Shown piece by piece: positions 22,140 to 35,370 of a DNA stretch of 64,000 bases (its first letter is position 1; each line of letters opens with the position of its first letter). The DNA comes from Macrotis lagotis (Eukaryota; Chordata; Mammalia; Peramelemorphia; Peramelidae): NCBI RefSeq assembly GCF_037893015.1, contig NC_133666.1, positions 261,566,441 to 261,630,440 of the forward strand, read 5' to 3'. Under the pieces are notes generated by a model. The model was given only the letters and a program-made list of their open reading frames with translations. It did no database searches and was not told the DNA's origin. A program made the position numbers and the translations under genes.

Positions 22140-23425
22140 AGAATACCTGAGTTGAGTAAAATATAGGTAGATTGGAAAGGTGAGAAAGAAGAGGCAATTT
22201 GTCTTGTTTTCATTTTGTCAGTGTCTCATGTATACAACTGTAATCCTAAAAGGAGTCTGAGTTCTTGTAATGGGTAGTGGCATTTTTTTTTTCTCCTTAC
22301 TGCTTTTGGAGACATCTCCTTCCTTCTTTTGGGGATCCCTAGAATTCAATTTTCTGTCTTACTTCATTCTCCTGTAGTCATAGAATTCTTTGGTCTCACT
22401 CCCAACACTGTAATCCAAAGGATAGAAATTTCTGCTCCTTCTAGCAAGGATGAACTAGGACAGAAGATAAATTCTTAAGAGTCCCCATTTAAAACTTGAC
22501 CTGGATTTTTACATAGAAACAAGTTATAAATTGTAGTTAGGTTCATAGTCTTATGAAAAGTGAAGGAAGAAAAGTAATGAGTCATTTTAGAAAGAGGTTT
22601 GAGTTATCTTGTGGAGGTCTTTAAAAACTTTCTCCCCCACCCTCAAAAAAAGTTTATAATTTATCCTAGAGATAATAAAGAGAGTCCTAGTTGAGCAATA
22701 AAAAGAGCAGATCTGTGCCTCAGGAAAAACACTTTGGAAGTTAGATGGATTGTGGACTACAGAAGCAGAAAGACCAATTAGGAAGCTGTTTTAATAATCT
22801 TGAGAAGTGATTTAATAACTAAGACATAATTATCTCTCAGAGACAGGTTTTGTTTTGTATTTGCACAATCTTTAGTCCTCTTTTTTGAAAGGAGGTGAGA
22901 CAAATGTGCTCATTTTAACCCAACATTCATTCAGGCTCCTCTGCTGACATCTGATTCTAGTATTGATTGAAATACATACGTGTGCTTCAATAATGATTGA
23001 AGCATGTACATTGCCTCCTTCAGAGATCTTTGACTTTATTGCTGTAGGTGTTTCCTATGCTAATCCAAATCATGGGACCTCCATATCTCAGACTACCTTT
23101 GGTCACTGCAATGGAAAAAAATTAATTGTTGGTAACTATGCCTCTGGTGCTTGTCTGAATCAAACTAGGCCGATGATGTTACAAGAATATTTGGCTTTTT
23201 GGCATTTTAAAAAATATGCAATCAAGGTATCACTTCACCTTAATTGTAAAGCTCTGAAGCAGATCTGCTACTTTAAGGGTCTTAACATCTGTTTCTATTA
23301 AATGCTTTCTTCTACTGTTTTTACTTTTTTGGAGGGTGAGGTGGGGTGGGGTTGGGACACAGAGAAATCCTCCTTACCAATTCTGAGCGACACATTCTCA
23401 TACTCTGTAATTAGACTTTGAGAGT
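22140..23425. other. No gene; L2 scraps
   Basis: Weak L2-like blocks lie at 22550-22860 ('aggaaaaacactttggaagttagatgg'). The 112-codon frame at 22963-23301 has no recognisable domain, start context or codon bias, and I regard it as chance. Confidence 0.4.
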
Positions 23426-23545
23426 TGCAGGACACAATAGATAGAGATCTGGTCTCAGAATCAGGAAGACTGGTTTTAAGTCCCACTTCTGATACCACCT
23501 ATTCACTCTATGACCTTGGGCAGGTCAGTATTCCAGGTAACTTTC
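23426..23545 (+). repeat. Old tRNA-derived SINE head
   Basis: 'ggacacaatagatagagatctgg' through 'actctatgaccttgggcaggtcag': the tRNA-related part of an old SINE. Confidence 0.5.
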
Positions 23546-23559
23546 TAAGACCCTAATAA

Positions 23560-23880
23560 ATAGCAACTAACATTTATAGTGCTTTAGTGTTTGCAAAGCA
23601 CTTTACATACTTGATCTTTTTTAAGCAGCTCAATATCTCAATAAACTAAGTACTAAAGGCATAATATTACAATATAATAATACTAGTAATACTAATACTA
23701 ATACTACTACCACTAATAATACTAGAGGTATAATAACTCCGATTTTACAGATGAGAAAACTGAACTTCTGAGAGATTTTCATGACAAATCCATAGTCATG
23801 GGGCTGGTGAGCTGGGATTTGAACCCAGATCTTCTTGATACAAGTCTAGCTCCTGTGTGCCTTACTGTCTATAAGGTTTT
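23560..23880 (-). repeat. MIR-type SINE with internal ATA repeat
   Basis: 'aacatttatagtgctttagtgtttgcaaagcactttacat' (in parts) and 'ttttacagatgagaaaactgaa' are the MIR complement. They are separated by an imperfect (AATACT)n expansion at about 23670-23725. Confidence 0.65.
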
Positions 23881-23929
23881 TTCTTTTTCTACTGTATTAC
23901 CCCTATTTAACAGTGGTAGAAATGGAAAG

Positions 23930-24470
23930 ACATGGCAACTGACTGGACAAGAAAGGTGAGGCACAATGAAGAGTCTAGAATCAAACTGAAGTTATGAACT
24001 TTGGAAACCAGAAGGTTGGTAGTTCAATAGGACTAAGGAAGTCTGAAACAGAGTGACTTTAGATGAAAAGTCAACGAATTGTGTTTTGGACATGTTGAAC
24101 TTGAGATACTTACTACACATCCAGTTTGAAATGTCTGTTAGGCATCTGGTAACGAGAGAAGACTGCAGCTAAGAAGAAAGATGAATAGGGCTTGATATAT
24201 TAGTCAAAACTCATCTGGTTAGATATGATTATTAATCCCATTGGAAGGTAATGAATTCATTGAGAGAGGTTAAGAAAGAAAACTAACATCCAGGACAGAG
24301 TTTTGGGGTACACTCACATTTAATGAGTCAGACATGGATGACAATTCAGCAAAGGAAACCTGGAAGGAGTGATCAGGGAGGGACCAGTGTCATGATAACT
24401 TAGAGAGGAGAGACTACCCAAGCTGTACAGAATTCAAAGAGGATGAAGATTTCTTCCCTGAATGAGCCTG
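23930..24470 (+). repeat. L2-type LINE 3' end
   Basis: 'ttttggacatgttgaacttgagata', 'tgaaatgtctgttaggcatctgg' and 'ttgatatattagtcaaaactcatctgg' (in parts) match the extreme 3' portion of L2-type elements. Confidence 0.5.
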
Positions 24471-24479
24471 CTCTCCTAG

Positions 24480-26287
24480 CTTCTGTTGTGACAGTACAAT
24501 AGCCATCTGTTTTGTGTAATCTACTCATTTATCTGCCTCATGTTTGTAATTGTACTTTGGTGAAGGGATTCATTGTTCCTTAAATTTCTCTTTCTAGGCA
24601 TTGAAATGAATATAAATTGCTGCTATTCCTTCAGTATTAGGGCCACCCTTAAGAGGGACTGAACAAAAGAGACTTAAGGAATGATAAATATTTTTCATGT
24701 GGGATACTTAGCGAAAAGAATGCAAAAATTCTTTAATTCAAGTAAAAATCACATTTGTTTTGAGAAATCAAATAGACTGGTTATTGTACAGTATTAGTGA
24801 AAGTGGGAGTCTTTGGACAGAAGCATATAGCTTGCTAACATCTAGGTCTTAATTGATAATTAAAATACAAATATTTATCATAGATAAAAATTACCATTTT
24901 CAAAAGAGTTGAAATAAAAGAGTTGCAGTTTTATGCATGGCATTAATGAAAGAAGAAAATAAAAAAGGAAAAACAAGCATTTATTAAGTACCAACTTGAT
25001 GTAAGGTACTTATGGGCTTTCCAAATAAGTTTTTTGATCTTTTCCACTGGAAGAACTGTATTCTTGGATTGAGTTACCATTACAGTTGACAGGGAGGTGC
25101 CATTATTATCTAAAATTATGTCATTTTACAGTTGAAGAAACTGAGACAAACAGGTTAAATGACTTGCCCAAGGTCACATAGTTGGTAAGTGTCTGAGACT
25201 GGATTTGAACTTAGGTCTTGTTGGCTCTTAGGGAAGGTAAGGGAAAGAAAGAAACAAAAGGGAAGGGAAGGAACAACAACTTTTCAATGTAGTTGTTATT
25301 TTTCTCCATTTTACAGTTGAAGAAATTGAGGCAAAAAAAGTTTAAGTGACTTACTTGCCCAGGGTCATACAAAAGTAAGTCAAATTCTATTAGTTGCCTT
25401 ATTAAGGACCCAGATTTGGAATATCTTCTCCTTGATACAGAGAACATTCTTTTATTTTTATTTTTATTTTTTTAGGTCAGAAAACATTCTTAATCTCTGT
25501 TCTTCAAATTTTCTAGATTCCTGACAAGTCATTAACCTTTTGATTGTATTTCTACAAGATATCATTATCCTTCTTGATTTCAATATATATTCATAATATT
25601 TTATAGTCACCAAATATATGGATGACTTTTTTTTAACTAATGTCCATTTAAGTTGTCATTATGACATTCATTCTGTTAACCGATAGAGAGGTATCTTGAT
25701 CTTTTCAGTAAGCTAGCTCCAACTTCCAGAATAATGTAGATTTCTGTATGTGTATATGGATTTTTAGTGGGATGCATCAGAGAAATGAGAACTTATCTAG
25801 ACTATAAATCAGAGATTCAGATTCGGTTAGTGTCAGTTACCAAGTTAAGGGACTTTTGGTTTCAGGGCAGAGTAAACCTCAAATTGTCATGTTTTTGGAA
25901 GAAGTTTATTGTATCCTCAAAGTCTGATAGTCTTAAGAAGATCTCTAAGGATTAAAAGCAAAGGAAAACAAAATTTGACAATTGCGATAGCTGATACTTC
26001 ACCCCATTATAACAATAAATCTAATTGTTGCTGGTTTTGGATGATGTTTCAACTATTTTACCTGAATGTAAATTAAAATTTATGCCTCCTTTTGTCTTTA
26101 GCTCTTTTTTAAAGATTTAATTACCTACCTATGATGTTTTAGAGAAAAATGGTTTGATTCTCTTGCCTTTGGTTTGTCTAATTAGTCAGCAAGAGTTGGT
26201 TTCAGGGAAAAAAAAATCTTGTTTCAGCCTAAGCCCTACATTCTGTTTGCAAGTTGACTGTCTCACTTCCATTAAACTAACCTGTGA
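24480..26287. other. No gene; two MIR fragments
   Basis: MIR complements lie at about 25080-25220 and 25290-25440 (both carry 'ttttacagttgaagaaa' and 'agtgact-/atgacttgccca'). Short frames (for example 25767-25955) show no domain. Confidence 0.45.
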
Positions 26288-26530
26288 AACAGGCAGCTAG
26301 GTGGCATAGTGAAAGAATGCTGTGCCTGGAGTTAGGAAGATTCATCTTTGTGACTTCAAATTTGGTTTTAGACACTTACTAGGTGAGTGATCCTGGGTAA
26401 GTTACTTAATCATGTTTTACTTCAGATTTCTCATTAGTATGAACTGGAGAAGGAAGAGAAAAACCACTCCAGTATCTTTACCACAGAATGGGGTCACAAT
26501 GAATCTGAAATAACTGAACAAGACTTATGA
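26288..26530 (+). mobile_element. MAR1-type long SINE
   Basis: 'aggcagctaggtggcatagtg', then 'gatcctgggtaagttactt', then the tail 'ccactccagtatctttacc', 'ataactgaacaagact'. Full-length and old. Confidence 0.7.
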
Positions 26531-26673
26531 AAATCTATTTTCAGATTTTAACTACTCAAAATTCTCCTTCGAGCAATATATAACAGTGAAACAGTTACTA
26601 GATAGGACTATGAGATGTGCCACTGACCATGATTCTGCTCCCTCTAAATGAATTTCTTTTGTATTTAAATTTT

Positions 26674-26826
26674 TTTGGTGGTTTTTTTTTGCAAGGCAAA
26701 TGGGGTTAAGTGGCTTGCCCAAGGCCACACAGCTAGGTAATTATTAAGTGCCTGAGACCGGATTTGAACCCAGGTACTCCTGACTCCAAGGCCGGTGCTT
26801 TATCCACTGCGCCACCTAGACGCCCC
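26674..26826 (-). mobile_element. tRNA-derived SINE, intact TSD
   Basis: Complete copy with well-kept boxes (caccggccttgg... complement, ggatttgaaccc). 15-bp target-site duplication ttgtatttaaatttt at 26659-26673 and 26827-26841. The site is an L1-endonuclease-like TTTAAA context. Confidence 0.92.
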
Positions 26827-27010
26827 TTGTATTTAAATTTTAACTTATATGTTTCTAGTTTTGATTACTTATGCCAGTTCCTTATTTCTAATTAAATATT
26901 TTTCTTCTGGGTAAAAGTATGAATGCAAAAATGAATGAAGGTGGTCATTACTAAATACCTTTTACTAAGGTTTTTGAGTAGTTAAATTAAATAGAGAAAG
27001 ACTAAATGGG

Positions 27011-27162
27011 GAGGCAGCTAGGTGGCGCAGTGTATAGAGCACCGGCCTTGGAGTCAGGAGTACCTGGGTTCAAATCCAATCTCAGACACTTAATAATTAC
27101 CCTAGCAGTGTGGCTTTGGGCAAGCTACTTAACCCCATTTGTCTTGTAAAAACCTAAAAAAA
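27011..27162 (+). mobile_element. tRNA-derived SINE
   Basis: Complete copy starting gaggcagctaggtggcgcag with box B gggttcaaatcc. 14-bp target-site duplication with two mismatches at 26997-27010 and 27163-27176. Together with the minus-strand copy 190 bp upstream it forms an inverted SINE pair. Confidence 0.9.
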
Positions 27163-27399
27163 AAAGATTAAGTGGGAAGAGTGGAACATTTTGGACTTAA
27201 AAGTTCAGAGAACAGGATTGAGATCACCTTTCATTTTATAGACAAAATCCTTAACTTTTCTGGGTGTCCATTTCCTCATTTGAAATGGTTTCTGAGGGTT
27301 CTTTTGGGTCTAGATTTATGATCCTATGATTCTTCCACTAAGTTTTAGGATCATTATTAACCACATATTAGTTTTCTCATCTATAAAATGGCCATATTG

Positions 27400-27645
27400 A
27401 CATTTGTACTTGTTCAGTTTGTTTACAACTCTTCATGATCTCATTTAGGATTTTCTTGGTAAAGATAACTGAAATGATTTTTCCATTTGCTCCTCTAACT
27501 CATTTTATAGATGAGGAACTGAGGCATACAAAGTTCAGTGATTTGCCCTGGGTTGCATGGTAAGTTTCTGAAGCTAGATTTGGATTTCAGGTCTTTTTGA
27601 CTCCAGACCAGGATCTGTATACACTGGGCTACCTAGCTGCCCAAC
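27400..27645 (-). mobile_element. MAR1-type long SINE
   Basis: 'acttgttcagtttgtttacaactcttcatgatc' (in parts), 'ggattttcttggtaaagata', 'gatgaggaactgaggca', ending 'ctacctagctgccc'. Full-length complement. Confidence 0.75.
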
Positions 27646-30394
27646 ACTTGTACAACCTACCTCTAAAGTATTATCTTGAGGAAAACATTTCATGATTTGA
27701 AAGTACTAAACCAATATGAATTACTAAAGACTGGATATGTGTATATTAAATGTGTGGATATGTAAATATACACATACACAACTATGTATCCTCTAGTCTG
27801 GTACTGTGACTTTATTAGTGAAGGGAATTCCTAAGCCCCAGATTTGGGACAATGGAATCCAACAAAGGTTGTTCCTGCTTATAAATAATAGAAGTTAAAT
27901 TTTTCTCCCTAAAATCTGGATTGTCCCAGAAAACCTGGTCTATGTGGTTATTAAAATAGTAACACCCTAAAGCAGACCTTTCCAACTTTCGTCACTGCTT
28001 TTGTTGCTAGTTTTATCTTGCTTTTAAGTCTTTTTGTTCAACCATGAAAGCAAAGGAACTAGATCTGAGGCCAGATTCCCATAGGAAGTATTTTTTTTTA
28101 CACATCTCACATCTATAGCCAGTGCTTGGTGAATAGAAATGATGATTACAAGGGAAAAAAACTGTTTAGTTGTTCAGTTCTTTTTAAAATTTTTGTTGTT
28201 ATATGGTTGTTTTATGTCCTAAGTAGGAATTGAGCTAAGGAGCAAGAATATATTTAATGGATTTTCTTTTAAATAGTGCCAGCAGACCTAGGTATTGGAT
28301 CATCTTTGTCATAAGCTAGCTGTGTGTTCTGACCTACCAGAACTTGATTTTCTCATCTCATCTATAATTTGAGGCAACTAGAGTATCATAAAAGTCTCTC
28401 ATTTCAAAAATTGTTATCTGAAGAGCATGGAACTTAAAGAATGTGAACCTTGTCCAGTGACTTTGTAACACAAATTCTCTATAATAGAGAGGTTGTGATG
28501 AGCCATAATGAGTACTAATTTAACTACATTTCTTACTTTTTGATATTTGCTGTGCTGCTGATTCAGTACATGTGTCTATTTTAAATATGTGTGACCACTC
28601 CTCCTGATTGTGGATCCAAAAAATGTGATCATGGTCAAATGTCTCTTTGTATCTCCCCCCCCCACAGTAATGAGTGCTTAGAAGTGGGAAGAGTCAACAA
28701 CTCCTATGAAGTCAACCCTTTAGTTGTTGAGTTGTTTCAGTCATGTCTGACTTTCATTGACAGTATTCCTTATCTTTGCCAAGAAAACCCTAAATAATGT
28801 CACAAAGATCTGGACACAACTCAACACCAACTTTAGCAGATGGACTGGGAGTCAGGAAGATACTTGCTAGCTGTGTTTTGCTGAGTAGATCACTTTACTT
28901 CTTTTTTTTCCCCAGGGATCAATTTTACCAATTTTATTTAACCAATAAAATGCCTACTAATAAACATGAAAGAAATTTAAGCAAGTATAAATGTGATACA
29001 GTTTAACAAACCACATTGCTCTGTATTTATAAATAGAAAATGGGAGTAATCATAGCATCTTTCTCACAAAGGTGTTAATGAGGATCAAGTGAGATGACAT
29101 AACCCAGAAATTTGCAAACATTAAAGCTAGTTATGCATCATTCTACAGTCAAACAAAATTATCCATAATGTAATGTTCTTACCCTCTCTTCTCTTGTCTC
29201 TGTGTCTTTGATCATCTGCCTGGAATAGACTTTTCTTTTCTATCATCCTTATTTCTATCCATGAAAATCCTTTTCTTCAAGTTCCAAATCAGGTGACACT
29301 TAAAAGATTCATAAATTCAGGGGTGGAAAATGGCTGTTAGAATATCTACAACCCTTTCATTTTATAGATGGGAAAACTGAAACCATGAGGTTAAATAACT
29401 TGGTTAAGGCCAAAAAGATAATGGTTCTGCCATTAACTACATACTTATCAGGTAAGCGATTCCAATTCTATGAATCTCAGTTTCTTTATGCATAAAAGAG
29501 TCATAACAATATTTATCTTTTAAGCATCCTTGTAAACCCAATGGTCTATTCATTATGGTTCATCATTGCTACCTAGTGTCTTTGATTTATTTTGGATGCA
29601 ATCACTAGTTATGAATCTAGACTGCTGGGAGGCAAGAGAGATGATCTAGTATAATAACAGTTCTGATGGTAGTAGTATGACAAGGCAGTTACTGACTTCT
29701 GTACAAGTAGGAAGAAGTCAAAGTAAAGTAAAGGTGAACCCTTCATTATTTAAACCATACTATTTTGTTATATTATCATTTAAAGCAAGAAATGATTATC
29801 TGAAATATGAATTTGCATCAGGAACATTTCTTCATGGCAAAGGAGCCAAGACAGCATTTTTTGCATCATCATCATCCCAATGCCTATAATGGGAATTTGT
29901 TATCTTGCCTGATGTTTCTGTACTAATGTGTATTGATTCTTCTTTTTGGCCTAAATATTATTTTCTTTTTATAGATGTGTGACTAGTAGATGTTGTTTGT
30001 TGTCTGAGAAAAGGGGAAAAAATGTCATAGCCTACTGGCTATGGTTCATGTTTTAATATTTTTGTTCTTGTCTTGGTTTTTGCTTTTCCACTGGTATTGA
30101 TGAACACAGTGGAAGAGTTATTAGGTAGTTTTTGGAGTCAGGAAAACCTAGGCTAAAGTTTTACTTCTGACTGGCTGTATGACCCTGGATAAATCATGTA
30201 GCTCCTCACTGTCCTCAAGCAACTCTCTAATCATAATTCTATTAGCCTATAAATAGGTTGCAGAATAAATGTTTTCTACATTGGGAGAGGGAAATTACCA
30301 TCTAAGAATTTCCCTTTACTAGTAAACACAGTGCCAGCAAAAAATAAAAGACATTGTTATAAACTAATTAAAGAGGGCATAAAAATAAGATGGA
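27646..30394. other. No gene; fragmented old SINE/LINE debris
   Basis: I see SINE pieces at about 28690-28900, 29000-29130 and 30105-30260, a CR1/L3 piece at about 29190-29300 and a MIR complement at about 29330-29420. Frames such as 29677-29889 show no known domain. The rest is unassigned. Confidence 0.45.
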
Positions 30395-30600
30395 ATTTAC
30401 TTGTGTGGGGTTTGATCACATTCAACTCTTTGTGACTCCATTTGGGGTTTTTTTGGCAAAGATACTAGAGTGTTTTTACCATTTTCTTCTCCAGCTCATT
30501 TTACAGATGAAAAAAACTGAAACACTTAAGGTTAAGTGAGTTGTCCAGGGTCACTTAGCTAGTAAATGTTTGAGTCCAGCTTTGACCTCAGCTACCCTAA
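30395..30600 (-). mobile_element. MAR1-type long SINE
   Basis: 'caactctttgtgactccatttgggg', 'ttggcaaagatactagagtg', 'ctccagctcattttacagatg', 'aggttaagtgagttgtccagggtca' (in parts). It is truncated at the tRNA end. Confidence 0.75.
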
Positions 30601-30689
30601 GATGTATCCAATATGCTTAAATATATTTTGAGTTTTATGTTAGGGAATCTGAGTTCTTAGGGCTTACAGAGTTTCATAGGGTAAAAGAA

Positions 30690-30860
30690 ATAGAACTGGA
30701 TGAATCCTGATTTAGATCACATAGAATCTTTGTTTTACAGATGAGGAAACTGTGGCCCAGACATGGTAGTTTACTTGCTCATGACCACATAGATAGTGAG
30801 GACTCAGGATTGGAACCCAGGTTCTCTAATTCCAAGTGCTTTCACCATCACCATGCTACT
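30690..30860 (-). repeat. MIR-type ancient SINE
   Basis: 'ttgttttacagatgaggaaactgtggccca' (in parts) and 'ggattggaacccaggttctct' are the MIR complement. Confidence 0.65.
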
Positions 30861-33289
30861 TTCAAATTTATTCTATCTGACATCAGTAAGGAAAACACAT
30901 GATCCTTTGGGAGCATATGCTTTAACAAAAGTGACCCTTGTCTATTTCTGACTGATTAATTATATTCCTAGAATTCCCAGCACTTGCAGCCCCCGTTCTG
31001 GCATTTGGCAATCAAGACTGAAGAAGCAAAGAGGGCTCTTTCTTGGCCAAGGGGAGTTTTATAGTTTTGTTTCATTCAGAATTGTTCATGTAATGTCCAG
31101 ACTGTTGGTGATGACTTTTCCCCTATATAGCTAGGGTGGTCCTAGGAAAAGAGACCCAATCAGTCTTTCCAGCATGATATGAAACATCCATGAACTTGTG
31201 CTCTCCTCATATAGCTTCTGGAAACTCAGGATCACCAATATTTTTTAATACAAATACTTTTTTCAGTGATGTAACATATTTACAAATCACGAAATGTCAC
31301 GGATCTCAGAAGAGTCAAAGTTATGAATCACCCATAGGAAAATGATGAACATAAGAAGACTATTGCTTTACCAATAATAAATTCAACCTGCAAAAATAGC
31401 ATAAGAGACATCAGAAAGGAGGGTGAATGATTATATGGCAAGTGTAACAGATGGAGAGCTCACTGGATATAGTAGGATTATCCAGGTATTGGCAAGTGAC
31501 CTAGACCAGGCCCTATAGCATGTTTGGTCCCTCCTGCTCAGGTAATGGAAGGATATATAAATGGAAGATATATGGACAAAAGTTGCAAAGGAGGAAAAGA
31601 TACAGATGGATTGTGATGTGCACTGTTGGTGCAAGGTCATAGAGAGAAGCAGCTAGGTGGCTTAGTGGATTGAGCACTGACCTTGAAGTCAGGAGGATGG
31701 GAGTTCAAATCTAGCCTCAGATACTTAACACTTACTATGTGACCTTGAGCAAGTCACTTAATCTTGATTGCCTCGCATCCAGGTCCTCTCATTCAAATTC
31801 AATTCATGTGCTTGTCATTACCTCCCTGATGTCACGGTCTTCTTCGAGAATGAAGGCCAAACATGCTCATCAAGTTCACATCAGTGAACACTGATCTATT
31901 CTCAGATATTCTTAGCATCATATCACTTTATATTTGGGAAAAAGATCTTTCAGAGTCTGTGATCCAACCATCTTTTTTGGGGGTAGGAAAACTATCATAT
32001 AGAAAATGTGTTTAATGTCTAAATTTAATTTAGTGAGGAATCAGCTTATGATCTATATGTTTTGGTTTATAGATAAATGAGTGGCTTTTTCTGCCTTTTC
32101 CACTTCCTCCCCCATCCTCTCCTCTGCCAAGTAAGAATTTAGGGAAAGTTTTAAACTAGTGTAGATTAGTAATCCAAGCAAGATTGTTAAATTAAAATAT
32201 AGGCATCTTCTTGATACATTATCCTGACACAATTTTTTTCAGATGCCATATTATGGGTAACTTATTGTGGTAAAAGTAGTGGAAAGAAAATGCAAATCAA
32301 TATATCTTTCTGTTTACGAGCCTAAAGGAAGTTGTCAGAAGTTTCTGAATTTCATTTTTAAAAACAATCATAACAAGTTATAGCCAATACAATTCTGACT
32401 ATTTGGATGAGACCAGAATAGAAAAACCCTGCTATTTCTTCTAGACAGGATAAATAACAGGTAGTGCTAAGAAAAGTGTATTGGTTACTCAATATGGTAT
32501 AGAGAATGAATTTCTAGTTACAGAACCTGAGTTCAAGTCCCAGACTGTCTACTTTTGTAATCTACTCACTTTATCCAACTCAGCCCATGACCTCCTGGAA
32601 GACTTCACTACCTCTTCCCTAGTGACCTTCCAGCATAGGCAACATCTTCATTATACCTACAGCCTCCTCCTGGACTGGAATGCAAGATAAGTGAAGAAAT
32701 AATCAAGGTCATTTTGCTGCTAGAGTACAGAAAGTACTAGCATATATAATTGATAAAATACTGTTAACCTCTTTGGATATAAATTTCTTCAAGGCAAGAA
32801 TTGGATTATATAACTTCAAAGTTGTGGGAGAATGGAAGAAGTTTCACAGGACTGAAGAAGTGCAAATAATGTCCAAGTTTCCAAAAAACAAAAAACAAAA
32901 AAATGAAGGAAGTGAAATCTGCTAGCTATAAATTAGTGAGCATGACTTTTATTCCTTAGAAAATTTTAGAACATATTAATTAAAGGATGGTTTGTGAGAA
33001 CATCAAAATGGAAGTAGTGATCACTAAAAGTCAGAATGTCAAACAGGTTGATGCAAATAAACTTTATTTCTTTTTATGGCAGAATAATTGGATTGGTTGA
33101 TTAGGAGAAATACCATAAACATACTTAGATTTTAACAATCCCTTTGACAGCATCTTTTGTGCTATCTTTGTGGACAAGAAAAAGATGAGGGCTTGATGAA
33201 CATCAGAGTCAGCTGGATCTGGAACTGGTTAATAATAAACTCCTGTGGTTTTCTGTTGCAGAAGTAAATACATGTTTTGTTTAGCATTC
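30861..33289. other. No gene recognised
   Basis: Apart from the SINE at 31645-31870, no repeat family or coding sequence is evident. This is one of the larger unassigned stretches. Confidence 0.4.
31645..31870 (+). mobile_element. MAR-type SINE with 'gaatgaaggccaaac' tail
   Basis: tRNA-like head (agaagcagctaggtggcttagtgg) and the distinctive tail 'ctccctgatgtcacggtcttcttcgagaatgaaggcc' (in parts). The same tail occurs in the elements at 61742-62092 and 62519-62780, linking the three copies. Confidence 0.7.
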
Positions 33290-33735
33290 AAGACCTTTCA
33301 TAATTTTAGTCTTCTTACACCTTAGTCCCCAACACATACTCTTCAATTTAGTAAACCTGGCCTTCTGGCTGTTCAATGAATAAGACACTCTATCTCACAC
33401 ATCAGCTCCAGGCTTTTTCCTTGGCTGTCCCCCATATCTGGAATCCTCTCCCTCTTCTGTTCTGACCACTTCCTTTAAATCCAAACTAAAATTCCATCTT
33501 CTACAGGAACCCTTCAGTGAATTCCTTCTATTAATTATTTACTTTTTATTCAGTTTATAACTTGTTTTTAGATATTTGTTTGCATGTTGTCTCCCCATTA
33601 GAGTGAAAGCTCCTTGAAGGTAGAAGCTATTTTTTGCCCCTTTTTGTTTCTTCAGGGCTTAGCAAAGTATCTGAAACTTAATAATATTAACAACAGTAGG
33701 CACTTAATAAATGTGATTTAATTGATTGAATGACC
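33290..33735 (+). repeat. CR1/L3-type LINE 3' end
   Basis: Ordered blocks: 'atatctggaatcctctccc', 'tttaaatccaaactaaaattcc', 'agagtgaaagctccttgaagg', 'gtaggcacttaataaatgtg' and the terminal 'attgattgaatga' repeat characteristic of CR1/L3 ends. Confidence 0.65.
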
Positions 33736-33929
33736 ATAGCCAAAGACTTCACATTGACAGAGATCTATCACTTAGAGGGAGGTCTTTCAAGGAATGCTTC
33801 CATATCTGTACTTGACCCTTGCTACTCAGCAATTTTATAACTGTCTTGGGAAAGAGATGAGATTTCTTCTACTTGGTCCCAGGGAGCAGACTAGGCTATA
33901 TGGTTGGAAGTTGTAGAAAAGCTGTATCT

Positions 33930-34040
33930 GTAAAATGATCTAGAGAAGGAAATGGCAAATCACTCCATCATTTTTGCCAAGAAAACCCCCAAAGGGGTCA
34001 TGAAGAGTTAAACACTATGGAAATAACTGAACAACAACAC
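33930..34040 (+). repeat. MAR1-type SINE 3' half
   Basis: 'gagaaggaaatggcaaatcact', 'tttttgccaagaaaacccc', 'gtcatgaagagttaaacac' and 'ataactgaacaacaac'. Head missing. Confidence 0.65.
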
Positions 34041-34273
34041 AACAACAAAAGAAAAATCTTCCTGATAAACTTCCAGTGCTAAAATAATTCTCAGCACATA
34101 GTAGGCCCTTAATAAGTGGTTATCAACTAATGAATTAACTAATAATTTCTAGTATCCTGAGGAGGCAGGAGTTTCTCCTCATTAAAGGTATTCATATAGA
34201 AGCTGAATGACATGGCTTAGGTATTGGTTAGATCAATGGTCATTTTTAGTATTAAAGATTCTTGTATTCATTT

Positions 34274-34409
34274 ATTTATTTATTTTTTTGAGGGGTGTTA
34301 TGAGACTTGCCTAAGGCCACACAGTTAGTAAGTATTAAATGTATGAGGCAGGATTTAAACTGAGGTCCTTCTAACTCAGTGCTTTGTCCACTGTGTTACC
34401 TAGCTGCTC
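34274..34409 (-). mobile_element. tRNA-derived SINE, intact TSD
   Basis: Old but full-length copy ending gttacctagctgct. 13-bp target-site duplication cttgtattcattt at 34261-34273 and 34410-34422. Confidence 0.85.
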
Positions 34410-34639
34410 CTTGTATTCATTTTAGGCCTAATAATTACTACCTTTGTGTTGTACTTTCATTATTTTCTCTCCTGTCTTATATTCTGCCATTGAATATTTA
34501 ACTTCTCTTGCCCCCCTTTTTATCTTTCAGCATTGTCTGACCCTGTAGAGTTCTGGCAGATTCTATTTTCTAAGATGCCATCATGATAGAGTAATTTCAT
34601 AGATTAATATCTGGCATGTCCTTAACATTTTACTCCTGT

Positions 34640-34860
34640 TTCAATTCACAGGCATTTTGTAAGTACCTACTACATATTATGCACAGAGGCTACATAGATA
34701 AAAGTCACATAGACCCTGTCCTCAGGGAATTTACATTTATTTCAAAAAGCACTACACATACGTGCAAGTCAATACAAAATATAAGCTGAATAGTTTTCTT
34801 TTGCCAGGACTTGAGAACTAACAACTGAGAGGATCATATCAGGATCATCCTTTAAGAAGT
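34640..34860 (+). repeat. L2-type LINE fragment
   Basis: 'gtaagtacctactacatattatgcacagaggc' (in parts) and 'gaccctgtcctcagggaatttacattt' follow L2 order. Confidence 0.55.
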
Positions 34861-34875
34861 TGCACTCCAGATATA

Positions 34876-34892
34876 TGTGTGTGTGTGTGTGT

Positions 34893-34938
<46 letters not shown>
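34876..34938. repeat. (GT)n(TA)n compound microsatellite
   Basis: About 10 GT units run directly into about 22 TA units, an expansion-prone and probably variable tract. Confidence 0.9.
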
Positions 34939-34943
<5 letters not shown>

Positions 34944-35207
34944 CCAAAGTCTCTAATTTGTCTCCTTGTATACTGGCTTTTCAGAAAAGTTTCAGGCATA
35001 TTATGGTGCATATTAATTCTAAGTTAACAATTCATTTTTTTTGACCTTAGAATTTTTTGAAAAACTGTTGAAAAAGTCATCAGTCTTTAAACTATTCAAT
35101 AAAATTAAGAGAATTACTACTTAATAGAAATAAATGAGATCATGGGGATTAAGGTGATGTAAATTATCAAAATACCAGAATTTCTCCATATTCTCTCCTC
35201 CATTTCT

Positions 35208-35359
35208 TTTTCTTTTTTTGCAAGGCAAATGGGGTTAAGTGACTTGCCCAAGGCCACACAGCTAGGTAATTATTAAGTGTCTGGGGTCACATTTGAACTC
35301 AGGTCCTCCTGACTCCAGAGCTGGTGCTCTTTCCACTGCATCACCTAGCCACCCCATCC
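35208..35359 (-). mobile_element. tRNA-derived SINE, intact TSD
   Basis: Complete copy: gcaaggcaaatggggttaag at left, cacctagccacccc at right. 11-bp target-site duplication cctccatttct at 35197-35207 and 35360-35370. Confidence 0.9.
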
Positions 35360-35370
35360 CCTCCATTTCT

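Noticed and set aside
22963..23301. 112-codon frame on the plus strand
   Set aside because: No domain, no supporting splice or start context, and composition typical of random AT-rich DNA.
13533..27162. tRNA genes suggested by A-box and B-box matches
   Set aside because: All such matches lie in the heads of tRNA-derived SINEs with A-rich tails and target-site duplications; no cloverleaf with a proper acceptor stem was seen.
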